Positions 12,652 through 25,812 are shown, counted from the first letter of the stretch. The stretch is DNA of 64,000 bases from Callipepla californica brunnescens (GCA_023055505.1 JALIRH010000023.1:6950423-7014422), one strand, 5' to 3'. The notes: generated by a model not told the origin, from the sequence alone. Numbers and translations: made by a program.

Positions 12652-15600
12652 CAAATTTTCTTGCTTCAGTTGAGCTGCTGGAGGTAGTTATCACCTCCAG
12701 CTGCCCTCTGCTCTTCCTGCTATAGGATCAATGAACAGATGCCTCCCATCTGCTGCTTCATTTCCATCACAGTGACTCCAGTAAGATTCCTTTTGTTTCT
12801 GTCATGAGATATGTGTCTTCATTTCCAACAGTGAACCAGTTACGGCACACGAAATAAAAATACACAGACATTTGAGAGCACTAGGTATTGTAGCTGCCTG
12901 AGATTTTCACTGCACAGAGGCCCCAACCCCTATGAAAAAATTAATTGTTGTAGCAACATGAGAATGATCATCTCTGTACCAACAGACTTGTAACATTTAA
13001 ATCAAATATATACATAATTGGAATTATTTCCTTATATAAAGACTGACTATCAAACTACCAGCTAGTATGTATTCACCAGCATGGAATACAAATAATAGCA
13101 ATTATTATATTATATGCTTGATGCCATTGGAAATTGTTTTATAATCGACTAAAAATAAACTTGAGATCCTAGTATCTTGTAGCAAAAACTGAAATAATGG
13201 TTCATACCTATCAAGTAGTAAGTATATCATTTATCCCCTTACACTGTAGAATAGTGACCAGGTTGCTCTTTTCCATTGTATTCATGAAAAGTTAACACAA
13301 CTAACTAAACATCCAAAATAAGATATTTGTTTTCTGTTCAAATGTCAGGTATTCAACCCTCATGTGATTAGTTCAGAATAGTGCATCTCTTATTGATTTT
13401 AAACTTGTGTAACCTCTCTGCCAGAAGTTGCTTGGTAGCAATAGATGTCATGCACAATTTAAAAGACTTTACAAAAAAGATAATGTAAAAATCCTTTCAC
13501 CTCATTATCAGAATGGAGCTAATTTCCCCACGAAGCATAATTTTCTAGTGCTCAGAATGCTAATTTCCACTGTTCACTAACATGAATGAAATGATCAGCA
13601 AATTATATTTAGGAAGTTAAAACTTTTCAATATAGATAAACAGGACTACAATCACTATTTCCCAGCGCATAGCTAGTAACAGTCTGAATTCTGTTAATCT
13701 ATACAGGCAGTGGTGTGACCAGAAGATTGTTTTCCCCATCTTTCAGTAAACTTCAATTCCACTTTGTAACTTTAAGTCTCACTAGATAGCAAGTCTGATT
13801 TAGGATGAGGTATGTTATGCCAAGTGGTGTGACACACTTTTGTTAGCTGCAGTCTTGACTGTCTCACTCCACTAGCATCTCCAGCTAACACTCTAAGCTC
13901 AGCTCATTATTTTACCTCATTTTGCTTCTTGGAGGTGTACAGGTCGTGTTGAGAACATGTCCCTTGATTTAGGAGATGTTTTTTAACCAGTTTATTCTCC
14001 CTTATCATTATATAAAATCACACTTTTTTTTAATTATTTTTATTTTTTAATTATTCCAAACTGCAAGCTATAGCTTAAAATTGGTTACTCCAGGCTCATT
14101 TAAACAGTTTGTTGGTCAAGACTTTTGTTTATAGTTAGAACTGTAGCCGTGCTTCCCTATTTGATAAAGCTTCACTTTTATCAGAATTAAACTTAAAAAT
14201 GACACATGAAAACAAATGTATTTCAGCCACACCAGTTGCTCTGATTTTTCCCATCTAGTGTCTGCAAGCTTTCAAAAGTTCACTAGCAAAGAGAAACTAG
14301 ATTGTTTTGCTAATTCATTGCAATTCTGGATCATTCTAAATAAATTAGGAATTTCAGTTCAGCAGTACAGAAAGGGCTGCTGATTAACAGTTTGCCCGTA
14401 GCCAGCTGTACTTTGGGATAAATAACACCAATATATCCAGAGATATGCTACACAATCAAGTTTATACTCAAATTTATGTTCTGCTCACCTCCTTGGAATG
14501 CAAACTGTAATGATTTCCTATTTTTTATCCCTTGTGCATTGTATCTTTCAAGAATGTATGTTCCCACAGGCAGAGGCTGCCTCTCAGTGTGTGTATCACA
14601 CTAAAATGGATCAAGTTTATATTTAAACCAATATGTCTTTAAAATAAAATAATAATTACTTCCTACTCTAGTCTTAGGAATGGCAAATTTATTGTTTATT
14701 GAGTAACACTGCTTTATCATTCATATCACTATACATTAATTCAGTCTCAAGAGAACTTCCCTGTACTTACTTTACAGAGCAGTAAATTAAGATTTCCATT
14801 ATCTTTCTTTTTTAAGGTGTTTTTTTTTTCTTTTCATTCGTAGAAAAATTAAATTCTGTGAAAGCATGAGAAATCCTGAGTATTTTTTATAAGACCAGAC
14901 TGATTTACTGGTTTAATAATTAGTGCTTTGGGAATTATTAGGTAGGATTTCAGCTTACATGCCACATTTGACATTCTGAAGAATATATTACTGTGATTTC
15001 CTTTGCTGCATCATTTGAAAAACTTCAGGGAGATTTATTTCACTTCTTCATTTCCTTTTAAATCTGCTTTGGTAAATAAAAGCTTCTTCTGATAATCTTC
15101 ACACACTCAAATCTTAGACTTGTTCTAAAACAAGAACAGAAAAAATTTTTTTTTCCTTTTCAGTGAGAATAAAACGTAAATCTTAAATACCTAATAGACT
15201 ATGCCAGAGTGGTAATATTATCCTTGTGGTAATCTGGTAGTGCATTAGCATTAAGGCTCATTACTATTCCAGATGTTTCCACCATTTAAAATTTCAACAG
15301 TGATTTGTGGAATTAGTCAATAAGGCTTTTCAAAGGCGTTTCACATCCAATAGACAAGCACATTGTGAAAAGTTCCTCTTTGATGCAGCTGCTTTTACTT
15401 TGAATGAACTGAAACAAGAAGAAACATGGCCTTAAAAGATTATTTATTTGGATATGAATCTAGAGATTGTTTAAGTGAAAATTTTCATAGTTTATTATTT
15501 TTAATATTTTAATTACCTGTTGAAAGATTGAGGTTCATGAATATTCTTTTAAATAATCAATTATCTATAAAGAATTTAAATAGTTATGTACAATTTGATG

Positions 15601-16074
15601 ATAGCGACCTTTGTGGATTTCTTCACCAGTCTAATAACACCAAAAATATAAGCTCCATCCTGTAGTCAGTTGTCACCTTGCAATGACTGAGAAGAATCAC
15701 CAAGGTACTGAAGCAGATATTTTGTTTTTCCATTAAACTACTCAGAACTTGTTGCCAGGACAATGATTTAAGAACAATATTGTCCTCAGACAGAGTTCAT
15801 TGCTGAATGACACAAGGCATATGATAGTTTTCAAGGAGACAACCACAACATTCAAGAAAACATCATTTTTAATTTTGCATGCTTATAAAACATGTGAAGT
15901 GTATTATGGAAAACTTCTGAAGACAAAGTACCCACACAATTACCCAATAGACTGAAGAGGAATAACTCATCTGATAATTCCTAGCAACCAGAGATTTTGA
16001 CGAAAACTGGATAAACTACATATCTTAATTATAACAAGATCCAGTGCCCACACTAGATTCTATGAAGAATCTTC
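12652..16074. other. Long repeat-poor stretch, no gene seen
   Basis: About 3.4 kb with no recognised transposon, the cleanest long stretch in the window along with 26.4-31.3 kb. No coding frame is convincing. It may hold non-coding elements under constraint, but that cannot be read from one sequence. Confidence 0.45.
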
Positions 16075-16500
16075 TCATCTGGTGGTACAGAGCAGTGTTG
16101 GAGCAGTGCTAGATGAGCTTCAGCCTGTAGAAAGCCCAGACAAGATCAGCTGGGGAAGAAGAGCATCCATGGGAAGGACTCAAAGTGTACAGTGGCAGAG
16201 GGGGACCATGGAGGAAAAGCGGAGACAGAGCATTAAGAACTGATTGCTGCCCCCATTCCCCATTCTCCTGAATGACTCTAGGGGAGGAGATGTTGGGTGG
16301 AAGCAGTTTTTAAATTCTTGATGCTCTAATCTGTTAGTAATAGACAATAAATTATATTTATTTCCTTTATTAACAAAGATGGTGAGTGATCTCCTTATCC
16401 TTCTCTTAACTTTTGAGAGCTCTTGATTATTTTTTCTCCCTCGGTTCCTCCAAGTAGAGGGAGAGCTAGAGCACTGAGGTGGAATTTAGCTGCTCACCCA
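16075..16500 (+). mobile_element. Old avian endogenous-retrovirus LTR, plus strand
   Basis: Several blocks match a widespread avian LTR that I recognise. They are a GAGCAGTGCTAGATGAGCTT block near 16100, an AGACAGAGCATTAAGAACTG block followed by CCCCCATTCCCCATT near 16225-16265, an AATAAATTATATTT segment (possible poly(A) signal) near 16347, a GGTGAGTGATCTCCTTATCC block near 16381, and a GAGGGAGAGCTAGAGC block near 16458. The order is that of the LTR, with internal loss in the middle. I could not define target duplications, and the retrovirus class is unresolved. No viral coding sequence is attached. Confidence 0.6.
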
Positions 16501-16794
16501 TCTGAAACCACCAGCCTTCCTCATAATTTCTGGATTTTTACCTTCAGTATCAAAGAGTTTGAGGCAGAGGAAAACTGTAAGGGAATAGTCTAGAACCCTG
16601 GATCCAAAACAGTTTAGTACATATGAGGAGTGGCAAGTGGAGTAAACAGCCAACAGCCACACAAAGTGGACAGCTGGTAGCACCTCGGCCTTCTGACCCC
16701 ATCTAACTCAAAGGTCTGACAGTTCTATTTTTGATCAAACAACACTAAGAATGCAATACTCTGAAACTGAAAAATCTCCCACTCTGGAACACAG

Positions 16795-17215
16795 TTTAGG
16801 GACCAAGCAAGGGTCTGGCTAACAGGCCTGTAGTTCCCTGGATCCTCCTGACAATCCTTCTAGTAGATGAGAGTCACACTGGCAAGCCTCTAGTCCTCTG
16901 GGACCTCTCTGGTTGACCAGAAACGGTGATAGACAGTTGAAAGCAGTTTGGCTATCACCTTCACCAGCTCCCTCAGCACACTCTGGATCTCATCTAGTGT
17001 CATGAACTCACAACAGTCCAGGCTGAGTAGTAGGTCTATAACTGTTTCCAGAAGAAACAGGGGGATGGGGTGGTGTGGGAAGGTGTAATTCTGCTCCCTC
17101 TTCTGAGGCTTTCAGGTCAGGCCATAGAGTACCCTGGGGATAACTGGTTTGACTTTTAAAGACAGGTGTAAAGAAGTCATTGAGAACTTCAATCACATTT
17201 CCTGCTGCATCCAGT
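16795..17215 (-). mobile_element. CR1 LINE ORF2 internal fragment, minus strand
   Basis: On the minus strand, the frame at 17008-17196 reads EVLNDFFTPVFKSQTSYPQG. This corresponds to the CR1 ORF2 linker between the endonuclease and reverse transcriptase. Further along the minus strand come degraded counterparts of the 'KPLSIIF…W…GEVP…W' region and the start of the palm (about 16800-16930). Neither the 3' tail nor the 5' end is present, so this is an orphan middle piece, probably cut off by deletion. Confidence 0.8.
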
Positions 17216-20200
17216 AAAGGATAAAGATTATCTGTAGCTATATTTCTACTGTTATATTTGAAAATTCTTTTTTTTTTTTTTTTCTTTTAGAAGAGTGTCC
17301 AGATTTAATTCAAGCTTGACTTTGGCTTCCTAATTTTCTACCTGTGTATAAATTGTGTCTGAATTCTCTTGTACAAAACAGGATGTGAGAGTGTTATTAA
17401 TACACCGTATTTTAACTCTACATCCCATGTTAGTATATTTCTTATAACAGACATTCTTGCTTTTGGAAATTCATAATTCAGTGATGGCTTATATAGCAAG
17501 CTGCACAATTATTTCAGTTGAACTACAGTATGTAACTAGATAATCTATGATGTCCTAAGAAATCAGAAATCTTCCTGAGTCCACATTTATTTAATCATCA
17601 CTGAAGCATATTTGCGTCTGTTATGGCAGCTAACAGCTCTGATCCACTTCTAAATAAACACCCTATGATGAAAAGTCAGACCTTGCACCTAACGATTGTT
17701 CCTTCTCCCACTCTATGATTACCTCAGGCTGTTAATTGATGAAAAGTACTTGGAAGTCCTTGAAATTCACAGCTCCATCTGCTATCAGATTTAATATTCT
17801 GTCCACCTCTGTCACAGTGTTAGTCTGTAATTTAGAAAAAGAAGAAAAAGTTAAACTATCTAGCTGTAAACAAGCTTACTCTAAAGAAAGTCTGTAGAGT
17901 CTTGATAACTTTTTTTCGTCTTGGTTGTGCAGGATAGATTTATGTTCTCATAACATCAAATAGATGATTGAACAAAGGATTACACCTGTGTAGGATCATT
18001 GTTTGTGTTTGGTTTGTGCCTAAAACCATTAGTCTATGATGTGGCCATACATTGACTTGGGTACACAAAAATTTTATTGAAAATACAAGACAAAGAATAA
18101 TGAATCATTAGCCAGGTACTGAAGCTTTGATCTGAATGAGTTTAGAAATAGCTCATAAGGTCTCAGAAAGAAAATATTTGGTTGGTAAAAAAAAAAAAAA
18201 AAACAAGAAACTATTTCAAAATTAGAAATTGATATGAAAGAAAATATATTAAAAAAAAAAAGGAAAGATATCATACTGAAGACATAATATTCCATACTAT
18301 TAGGCAATTGTATTTGTGAAAATAAGACAGAATCTCGAGGATACTTTTAAAAATGACTTCTGACAGAGAAATATCAAGTGTTTTTCATTCTTATAGGTAT
18401 GATGGGAACCATTTTTTTACTATTTCCTAAAATAAAATTAGTGTTGTGTCATTTTGATTGTTAAGTACAAAAATAAAAATAGAAAGAATACCTGGAGAAA
18501 ATGTTCATCAAACTGATTAAAAAGGAGTTGATCCTCTTTTCTGAATTTCAGTCATGAAATATGCAGCTACTGAATAGAGACCAAGGTCCTTGATATTTTG
18601 GTGAGAATACTGATCACTGGTCTTTGAAGCTTTCTTGGAGTGTAAATGTTATGCTCCTTGTCTTCCAGACACTGTTACAATGTACATTTAATAACAAGAA
18701 GTAAATGATATCACAAAGTACTTCAATATGATATCTATCTAAAAACGAATTTTAAATTTTTAAACATATATATATAAAACAGGTTATGAAGTGAAACTAT
18801 CAACAAGAAATAGAAAGCATCTTATTACAGAAAACCTACAGCTTGATGATTTGAATGTTCATCTGGCAGGAAATATTAATTTAAGCCTTCTGACCCAGCA
18901 AGCAGCACTGAATCTAGCTCTGTCTGTGATAATTTTTCAGAGCAGTCAGGCAGGTAAGGCTATTTTCTGGAACAGGTTTGTACCTGCAAATAATTTGTAC
19001 CTGTCTTTGTATAATCAAACTGTTCTTGCATATAACTTTTCAGTCTGCATGAGTTCATGCATTCAAAGAAAAACTTCTTTCACTGAATTGTTTCTGACTA
19101 TCTCTGTTAAACATTTTAACCAAACAGTGTACCTCAGACACATCATATTCATGGTAAATATTTGTATATCTTATGTTTTGAACTTTCTCTTTTTTTCTTC
19201 ATGTGCAATACTGAATATTGTATATAATCAGGAGTCTTACTTCCAACGAATTTACTGAGTGAGTTTGCATGTCTTTTTTAAGATTTAACTAAATTTTTGC
19301 ATGCATTTGATGGAAATTGTGTTTTGCTGAAAACTTTGAGAAGTAAGCTTCATTTTCTGTGCTGTACATTGAGCACTTAATATGAACATGCATGCTGCTT
19401 TAGTGAATTATTCCTATATTTGTTATTCCAATTCAGATGTTTAAATTGATTTATTGTTTTACTCACTTGTTAATTTCCCAACGATTTTTTTAGCCTCAGT
19501 TACAAAAAATGAAGTCATCAAATGCAGTGTGAGATTTCACATACAAATTTTACAGAAACCATGTAGCTTGAAAAATTCTTACCAGTTTTAGTTATATTTT
19601 CATGTTCAAAAAAAATGCAGGAAGTTCCTATAGAGAGAGTTAAGGTATACTTATGTAGCAACCACAGCCTAGATTAAAATGTTCTGAAATTCTTAATGCA
19701 AAGAAAACATGAAATTGTATTCATCTGACAGTAAAATTAATGCTGCATAGAAAAACAAATATATAGTGTTTGTCAACTTCATCCGTTGTTGCAGTGGTGC
19801 AGTTCTACGGACGTTACATAAGCTCCAGTGGTTTTATGTTAGTTGTGAATTTGGTCCATACTGTAGAAAAGATTTAGAAAAAGTCTGACACAGTTCTCTG
19901 ATTTTGCTTGTTATAATAAAATTCTTGGTATGTTTAGTGATCTCTATTTGTTTCCTTCTTTGGTTGGTCAGGTTTTCATTTGTTTACTTCCTTTCTTTAT
20001 CTTGATAGGCATCATGTTAGAGCTTACAAATACTCTTAATTTCTCATCTGAAAGGATTTCTTTCTACTCATTCTGTCATAGAGATAAACATGTTCCCAAT
20101 AGAAAACAGAGACAATGGGAGAGAGTAGATTCAGCCTTCCTGATGATTTTTTTTAACTGTTACCAACCTACAGTTGGTATTTAATAGTCAGCATGAATAA

Positions 20201-20426
20201 AGTTTTAAATCCTCTTCAATTCCTTCTCAGGAAAAATAAACACAATTATTTTCTGATAGGAAAAAAAATAAACTATTTAAAAATAGAGCACTTCACTATG
20301 CTGGTTGAAAAAATGTGTCAATCTGTTGTTTTAAAACTGATGTGAGCCTTTAAGAAACAAAATAGCCATTCATATCCTGATCAGGGTAATTGAGTTGTGC
20401 CATTCCAGCTGAATTTTGTGATATAC
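17216..20426. other. AT-rich unique DNA, no gene seen
   Basis: It includes A/T homopolymer runs (17270-17283, 18187-18203, 18249-18260) and a short TATATATA tract near 18769. The open frame at 18791-19258 (155 codons) is the longest in the window but has no recognisable family, splice context or codon bias that I can see. I treat it as chance. Confidence 0.5.
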
Positions 20427-21002
20427 TGTCATGGTTTTATGATTTTTGGTACTGGTATTCCACATCATAACATCATGTAGTGCATTAAGAGTTGAAGAGT
20501 TAACACTCCAGCCCCATGGATTATTGATAATTTCAGGTATACCTGTCTCAGAAGAGAAGAAGAACTACATTCCCCAGAGGACTTTGTGATGCTTTGTATT
20601 TTTACGTGTTTTCCGCTCAGAGGGAACAGATAAAAACCCTCAGCGGTCACGGGACACTCTCTTTCCTTCGGGATCGACTCAGCAGTGGGTGCTCGCTGCC
20701 GTATCGCCTTCAGCGTTAGCGTAAGGCCTTCGGTTTATCGGACACTCTCTCTTGCTCATTTTATTTTATTTATTAGCCTCAATTCCAATTATATTGTATT
20801 ATATTCTGTTATTTTGCTTTCTGATATCTCATTTAGTAAATTAGTTTTCCTCCTCAGATCGTTGCCACTGTTTTGTTTCTAGGCCCATCTCCCTTTTCCC
20901 TTTTTCCCTTTTTTCCTTCCCCTTTCCTGGGGCGTGGGTCCGTGGGTCCCCCGCACCAATTGTCACGGAACCGGGCCGATCCAGCCCGGTAAACCGTTGA
21001 CA
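20427..21002 (+). mobile_element. Solo LTR, ERVL-like, with perfect 5-bp target duplication
   Basis: The unit is 576 bp, starts with TGTCATGG and ends with GTTGACA, the usual TG…CA termini. It is flanked by TATAC at 20422-20426 and again at 21003-21007. A 5-bp duplication fits class III (ERVL) integration; the class is inferred from that alone. Inside are a TATA-like GATAAAAACC near 20629-20638, a CpG-containing segment about 20600-20740 that includes two ACACTCTCT direct repeats (20654-20662 and 20742-20750), and a CT-rich stretch before the 3' end. No internal viral region or second LTR follows, so it is solo. A shorter, reversed relative lies at 37957-38346. Confidence 0.85.
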
Positions 21003-21008
21003 TATACT

Positions 21009-21120
21009 CTGTGGTACTAAAGGACAGGGCTGAGTAATAAGACTCAGTAGGTCAGGTTGATAGTTTGACTTGATGGTCTTAAAGGTCTTTTCTGAAATAA
21101 ATGATCCTGCGATTTTATCC
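21009..21120 (+). mobile_element. Degraded CR1 LINE 3' end
   Basis: The segment has the form of an old CR1 end. There is a GGACAGGGCTGAGTAATAAG block near 21020, then TTGACTTGATGGTCTTAAAG and GGTCTTTTCTGAAAT (about 21065-21098), ending with AATGATCCTGCGATTTTATC. It begins only a few bases after the target duplication of the LTR at 20427-21002, so that LTR probably landed at or just inside this CR1. Confidence 0.7.
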
Positions 21121-21304
21121 CATGTAAAAGATATGAAACTATGTCCTCCCCATTCATTATGAAAACTGAATTACAGAAATTATCTTGTGTCTGATTATTC
21201 TTTTGGTGTTAAAATTTCATTAATCTTGACTGTTCCTCTCTGCAATTTCATATCTGCCCCTTGATTTTAAGTTCTACTGCAATACGCTCTAATGAACATA
21301 AACT

Positions 21305-21420
21305 ACAAAATCATAATATCTTAGAATAATTAAAGGGAGCAAGAAGGATCATCAAGTTAAACTCCTAGCTCCAGAGAGGACCACCCAAAAATCAAAATTC
21401 AAATAAGTTTAAAGCTATTA
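21305..21420 (-). mobile_element. Degraded CR1 LINE 3' end, minus strand
   Basis: AAAATCATAATATCTTAGAA followed by a GGATCATCAAGTTAAACTCC block and then CACCCAAAAATCAAA resembles the complement of an old CR1 3' region. Diverged and short; the call is tentative. Confidence 0.5.
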
Positions 21421-22387
21421 TTTTTTTTCTCCCACCAGCTCTTTGAGTAGGGAGTTTGTACCATTTCCATTTGATGCATTTCGATACCTAAAAATTCATG
21501 CAACTTTTACATTATGGACTCAGCCAATTCACATTAAGTGATGAGGTTGTCTTTTGCAGAGCTTAGCTGCAACATTTCTAGACCACAAAAGATCACAGGC
21601 TGAAGCTGGCTCTCACATCTCATAGTTTGGGCATTTGACATTAGGTTACACTTTTTTACCCCCTGTGAGCTACTGACGTCAGCAACAACAACAAAAGGAT
21701 TTATTGAAGTATGATTTCCGAGTCTTCGCCATTATGTAGATAGTTCTTATTCTTCTAACAACATCTAGTGGCCTCCATGTAATATTCATGGTAGAAATAA
21801 TTTTTTACACTTTCTCCAAGATATGGATGAACTATTGGAAAGTATAAATACCCATTGATGTATCTCAACTTCATTCTTGAAGGGTGAATTAACATCTGGA
21901 GTAAAATCACATACAAAAAAAAAAAAAAAAAGGAAGACAAACTAACCTTCTGCATCTTACAGTTCGGTAGTAAGCAATGGAAAACAAAAACAAAAGCAAA
22001 AACAAACAAACAGAGAAACAAACAAAAAAGCAATTTTTCTATCCATCCTCTTACACTATGTTTTTCATAGCCAGCTCTGAATGGATTTACTGTTCTTTCC
22101 ATGCAAGTTTTCTGAGAACCATTAGATATCTTTGAGTAGCTTAATCTGTAGTGAGATATTCAGAACATGGTCTGGATAAGAATATCTGGACACACTAACA
22201 CATCAACTTAAACAAGTAATTCTAGTTCAACCAGAGGTGTTACCTGTCAAAGTATTAATTAAGTAAAATGTTCCAAGATTTAATGTTATAATATATAATT
22301 AGGCAATATATTCTCTTGTATATCAGAGCAGTTCTGAAAATACCTTTATGTACTTCAAAAAACTCCAAATAAATTGTTTACTTTTAG
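21421..22387. other. AT-rich unique DNA, no gene seen
   Basis: Contains a poly(A) run at about 21916-21931. Nothing recognised otherwise. Confidence 0.45.
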
Positions 22388-22850
22388 CTATCTCTTTGAA
22401 GATACGATCACGGAGACATGGTATGACAGTTCACATGACTGCAATCCTGTCATGGATGGCTGTATACTTTGTAGGGAAGACAGGCCAGCTAGGCAAGGTG
22501 GTGGAGTTGCTTTTTATGTGAGAGAACAACTGGAATATATTGAGCTTCACTTACAGAAGAATGATGAAAGAGTGGAGAGCTGGGTGAGAATTAACTAGTA
22601 GGCCAATATGGATGACACCTTTGTGGATGTTTACTGTAGGCTGCCAGATCAGGAGGAGGAAGATGATGAGACCTTCTGCTTGAAGTAGCTTCACAATCAC
22701 AGGCACAGGCAAGAGGGAGGAGCCATGAAACTACAGGCCAGTAGTTACCATTCTTGGGAAAACAATGGAGCAGCTTGTTCTGAATTTCATCTCTAAGTAA
22801 TTGGAAGAAAAGTGGGTTACCAGTATTTCTGAATTTTCCTTAGGCTTTTT
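22388..22850 (+). mobile_element. CR1 LINE with endonuclease piece joined to reverse-transcriptase piece
   Basis: The open frame at 22374-22598 contains TITETWYDSSHDCNPVMDG, EDRPARQGGGVAFYVREQLE and a 'DERVESWVRI' segment. This is the CR1 ORF2 apurinic endonuclease domain around its second and third conserved blocks, including the ETW(Y)D motif. The remaining endonuclease codons continue in a broken frame to about 22690. The sequence then jumps, near 22700, to a GAGGGAGGAGCCATGAAACT segment that matches the reverse-transcriptase N-terminal block (NYRPVSLTSVPGK-like), ending about 22850. The intervening half of the domain is missing. Non-functional. Confidence 0.85.
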
Positions 22851-24657
22851 GATTGAAACAATTAAAAAGGAAAGGAATACCATAACAAAAGAAGCACAGA
22901 AAAGTGAGGCGTGTATTTTATGTGAATATATCTTGCGTGGGTTCAGGAAAATGCTTACAAGGATGTGGCTACATCAATGAAGCCTGAAAGACTAATTTTC
23001 ATGTGTGTTTTTCTCTAAAACTGTAATGTGGGTACTCAGCTGTACATCCGTACATCCATCCCCAAGAAAATTACCCAGGGTCAATCAGAGCAAATGAAAA
23101 ACTTCTAATAAAAACTTATTTGCTTTGAATTCTTTTTTTTTCTTTTTCTTTTTACAATTTTTATTCACTTCATAACAAATGAAGTCACTATGCCTTTTGC
23201 CAAACTTGGGAAAGAGCAGCACTTGAAGACTGAAGACTGTTTCAAGTATTTTTTTCTCTCTGAAACGAGGAAGGCACATTTTCACATTAAAAACAAAGCA
23301 AAACAAAACAAAACAAAAAACAAAACAAAAACCTCAAAAGACTGTTTGCTGGCTTTGCATACGCAATCTAACTTACAGGCTGACTGTGTCAGGCATACCA
23401 TGTTTCTATCTCCCATTCTTCTTCATCTTAAAAAAATCTTAGCTTCTTGTTATTGAAAAAGGAGGAAGCCTGCTTGCTTCAGGACTTCTTCTTCAAAGGG
23501 ATTGATTTCTTTCAGGTCCATAACTGTGCTCAAGTATATCTTAATATTGGAATCCGCAACAGAAGTGAATGAGCGTAAAACACGTATCAGAAAGATTAAT
23601 AAAGACAATGTCCAACACTAACATTTCTCCTCATACACTAGATGGGGAAATATGAAGTACTATGAGAGGATGTAAAATAGCACTGGGAATAAAAACTTTG
23701 CTTGCATAAATTTAATCAAACCCCAATGAGTTATAAAATAATTTTTAAAGTGTTATGCTTCTAAAAGGATATAAAATATAATAGACTGTCCATTTATATT
23801 GCATCTTCTTCATGTATAAGTTGGGAACAGAGTTGAGTTAAGGTTTATGAGGACACTAAAGAAAAATTAATTCTGCATCGTAAAAATGTTGTCACAGTAT
23901 TTATTCCATTAACCATTTACTTCACTATGGTTAACTCAAGAAAAGAGTAATTAAGTCAGGAGTGGAAAAAAAATACAGTTTCATAAGATGCCAGTTAATG
24001 AGAGACTTTAAATGAGAAAACAGGCACAAAACAGAAGTCAAGCTATTTTTCTTATATTTTTCCCTGTGTTTTTGTTGTGTAGTTAAAGGGCTGATACAAA
24101 ATAAAGATGAACATGTAACTTTTCAGCACTGTTCCCAACATATCTCCCAACATTTCCTATTTTTGACTTATTTGTCCAATTATGGTTCCAGTTGTATTTA
24201 AAAGGCAATGTATAAATTATCAAAGGCAATGTTTATTTTCTTAAAACAGAAAAAGGAAAAAAAAAAAAATCTAGCTGTCCTTACAGTGTGGATGATAGAT
24301 GACTGTCTTATACAGTTGTCATTTTCTGTTGTCTCTGAGACAAGATTATGTTTTTCTTTGCTGTAAGAAAATCATAGCCATGAGTTTTCTGTAAAAATCA
24401 TTATAACACTAAAATCATGAAGCTATCAAAGGAAACATGGAATCAACTTAACTGTGAATACAGAATAAAGAGAAAAAAAATCTCAGATAAATTTACTGGA
24501 GGTGAAAATATATTTCTACAAGAATTTTCTATAATTACTTCAGAATAAAATAATAAATGTAGATGTGAAAATTCAACACTAATGATAGAATTTCCCTCTT
24601 TCTATAAGACAAAATTCAGGCAAACCTGAGAGAAAATGTAGATCTTTTTGCAAAATA
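22851..24657. other. AT-rich unique DNA, no gene seen
   Basis: Contains an impure (AAAAC)n tract at about 23287-23330 and A/T runs near 23131-23153 and 24257-24270. No gene or transposon recognised. Confidence 0.5.
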
Positions 24658-25184
24658 AGAAGACTGCTCTGAAGGTAATGCTTCCTATTTTAGGATGTTG
24701 GCCCATAATATCAGAGGTGGGTGTTGGTGGTACGGCAGTAGAGGCTGAACCTTCCCACCAATATCCCATTAGATGTTGTTGCCATGTTACAGATGAAAAC
24801 AGAGGGACACTGACAGAATGGTGTCTGACATGATAGAGCAGACGAAGTCAATTTGTGTCAGTGAATTCCTCCATGTGGAAAAAATGGCACCCACTGACAT
24901 TCATTGATGCTCGCTGAATGTTTATGGAGTGGATGGGAGCACAGTGAGGTGGACAGTGGTGTGTTTCAGCAGCGGCAATAGTGGGTCAACTTGGAGCAGA
25001 TTTTTGTGAGTGCAGCATTTAGGTTCTTCTTCATTGCTGGCAAAAAGAAGAGCTAATGGTGGTGACTGTTGAAAAGTATTTTTCTAGATGGAAATTTGCT
25101 CTATCAAACAGTGTTATTGTGCTCTTTTTAGCTGTTATTTTCCAAGGAAATACAGAGGAGGCATTACAGTCAGAATGACCTGTG
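24658..25184 (+). mobile_element. Non-autonomous mariner (Mariner1_GG/Galluhop type), internally deleted
   Basis: The left end (CTGCTCTGAAGGTAATGCTTCC, about 24664-24685) and the right end (GAGGCATTACAGTCAGAATGACC) are imperfect inverted complements. TA lies next to both outer ends (24656-24657 and 25185-25186), the mariner target. The inside keeps the 5' leader, the region that would encode the transposase N-terminus up to about 24990, and then the 3' terminal region. The whole catalytic core is absent. About 530 bp against roughly 1.3 kb for a complete element. Confidence 0.85.
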
Positions 25185-25465
25185 TATAAAGAAAATTGAT
25201 TCACAAGTATGTGTGTCTTTCCTGATAAGCTAGATGTAAATTCCCCATCAAGTCCCTGATTTCTGTAAGACTCTGACTCTGCATGTATCCTAAGGCACCA
25301 AAAACTTATATTCATGTAAAAATATCCTCCTTGATTTTCTCTGGACTCACAATATTAGTACCTGCTTCTAGGGAAATAAATAAAGATTTAATACACTTCT
25401 TGAAATGAATTCTGAGGTGACAAAAGTGTTGCCTAATGTATTCCTACACATAGAAGACAGAGGTG

Positions 25466-25541
25466 TTCTATTTTATTTTATATTTTATTTTACTTTATTT
25501 TATTTTATTTTATTTTATTTTATTTTATTTTATTTTATTAT
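25466..25541. repeat. (ATTTT)n pentanucleotide microsatellite
   Basis: TTTTA units, impure at the left (about 25470-25495) and then perfect to 25540. Complement of the (AAAAT)n arrays at 5080-5143 and 57331-57409. Confidence 0.95.
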
Positions 25542-25812
25542 CTGACTGCTTAAAATTTTAATGCTTTCACTTCTCTATCAGACTATTAATATGGACTGAA
25601 AGATAAATATCTAGTTGCAATGAATGAGTCATTGCAACTCTGAACAGATGTGGGAAGAAAGGAGAGCTCCTCATCTTTGAGAACATGGAAGTTGTATTAT
25701 TCAGTCACTTAAACTGAAGTCAACTTAGCAAAGACAAATAAACATAGATGTCTCCTTATTGCCAGAAATTTTAAAACAGAAAAAAAAGACATCCTAATTT
25801 TTCAGATTTTCT

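Noticed and set aside
18791..19258. 155-codon open frame, plus strand, longest in the window
   Set aside because: No recognisable domain, mixed hydrophobic composition, no splice or promoter context, and AT-rich DNA with many rival frames. Chance is the simplest reading.
24648..24833. 61-codon frame
   Set aside because: It reads through the non-coding 5' leader of the deleted mariner, not its transposase.
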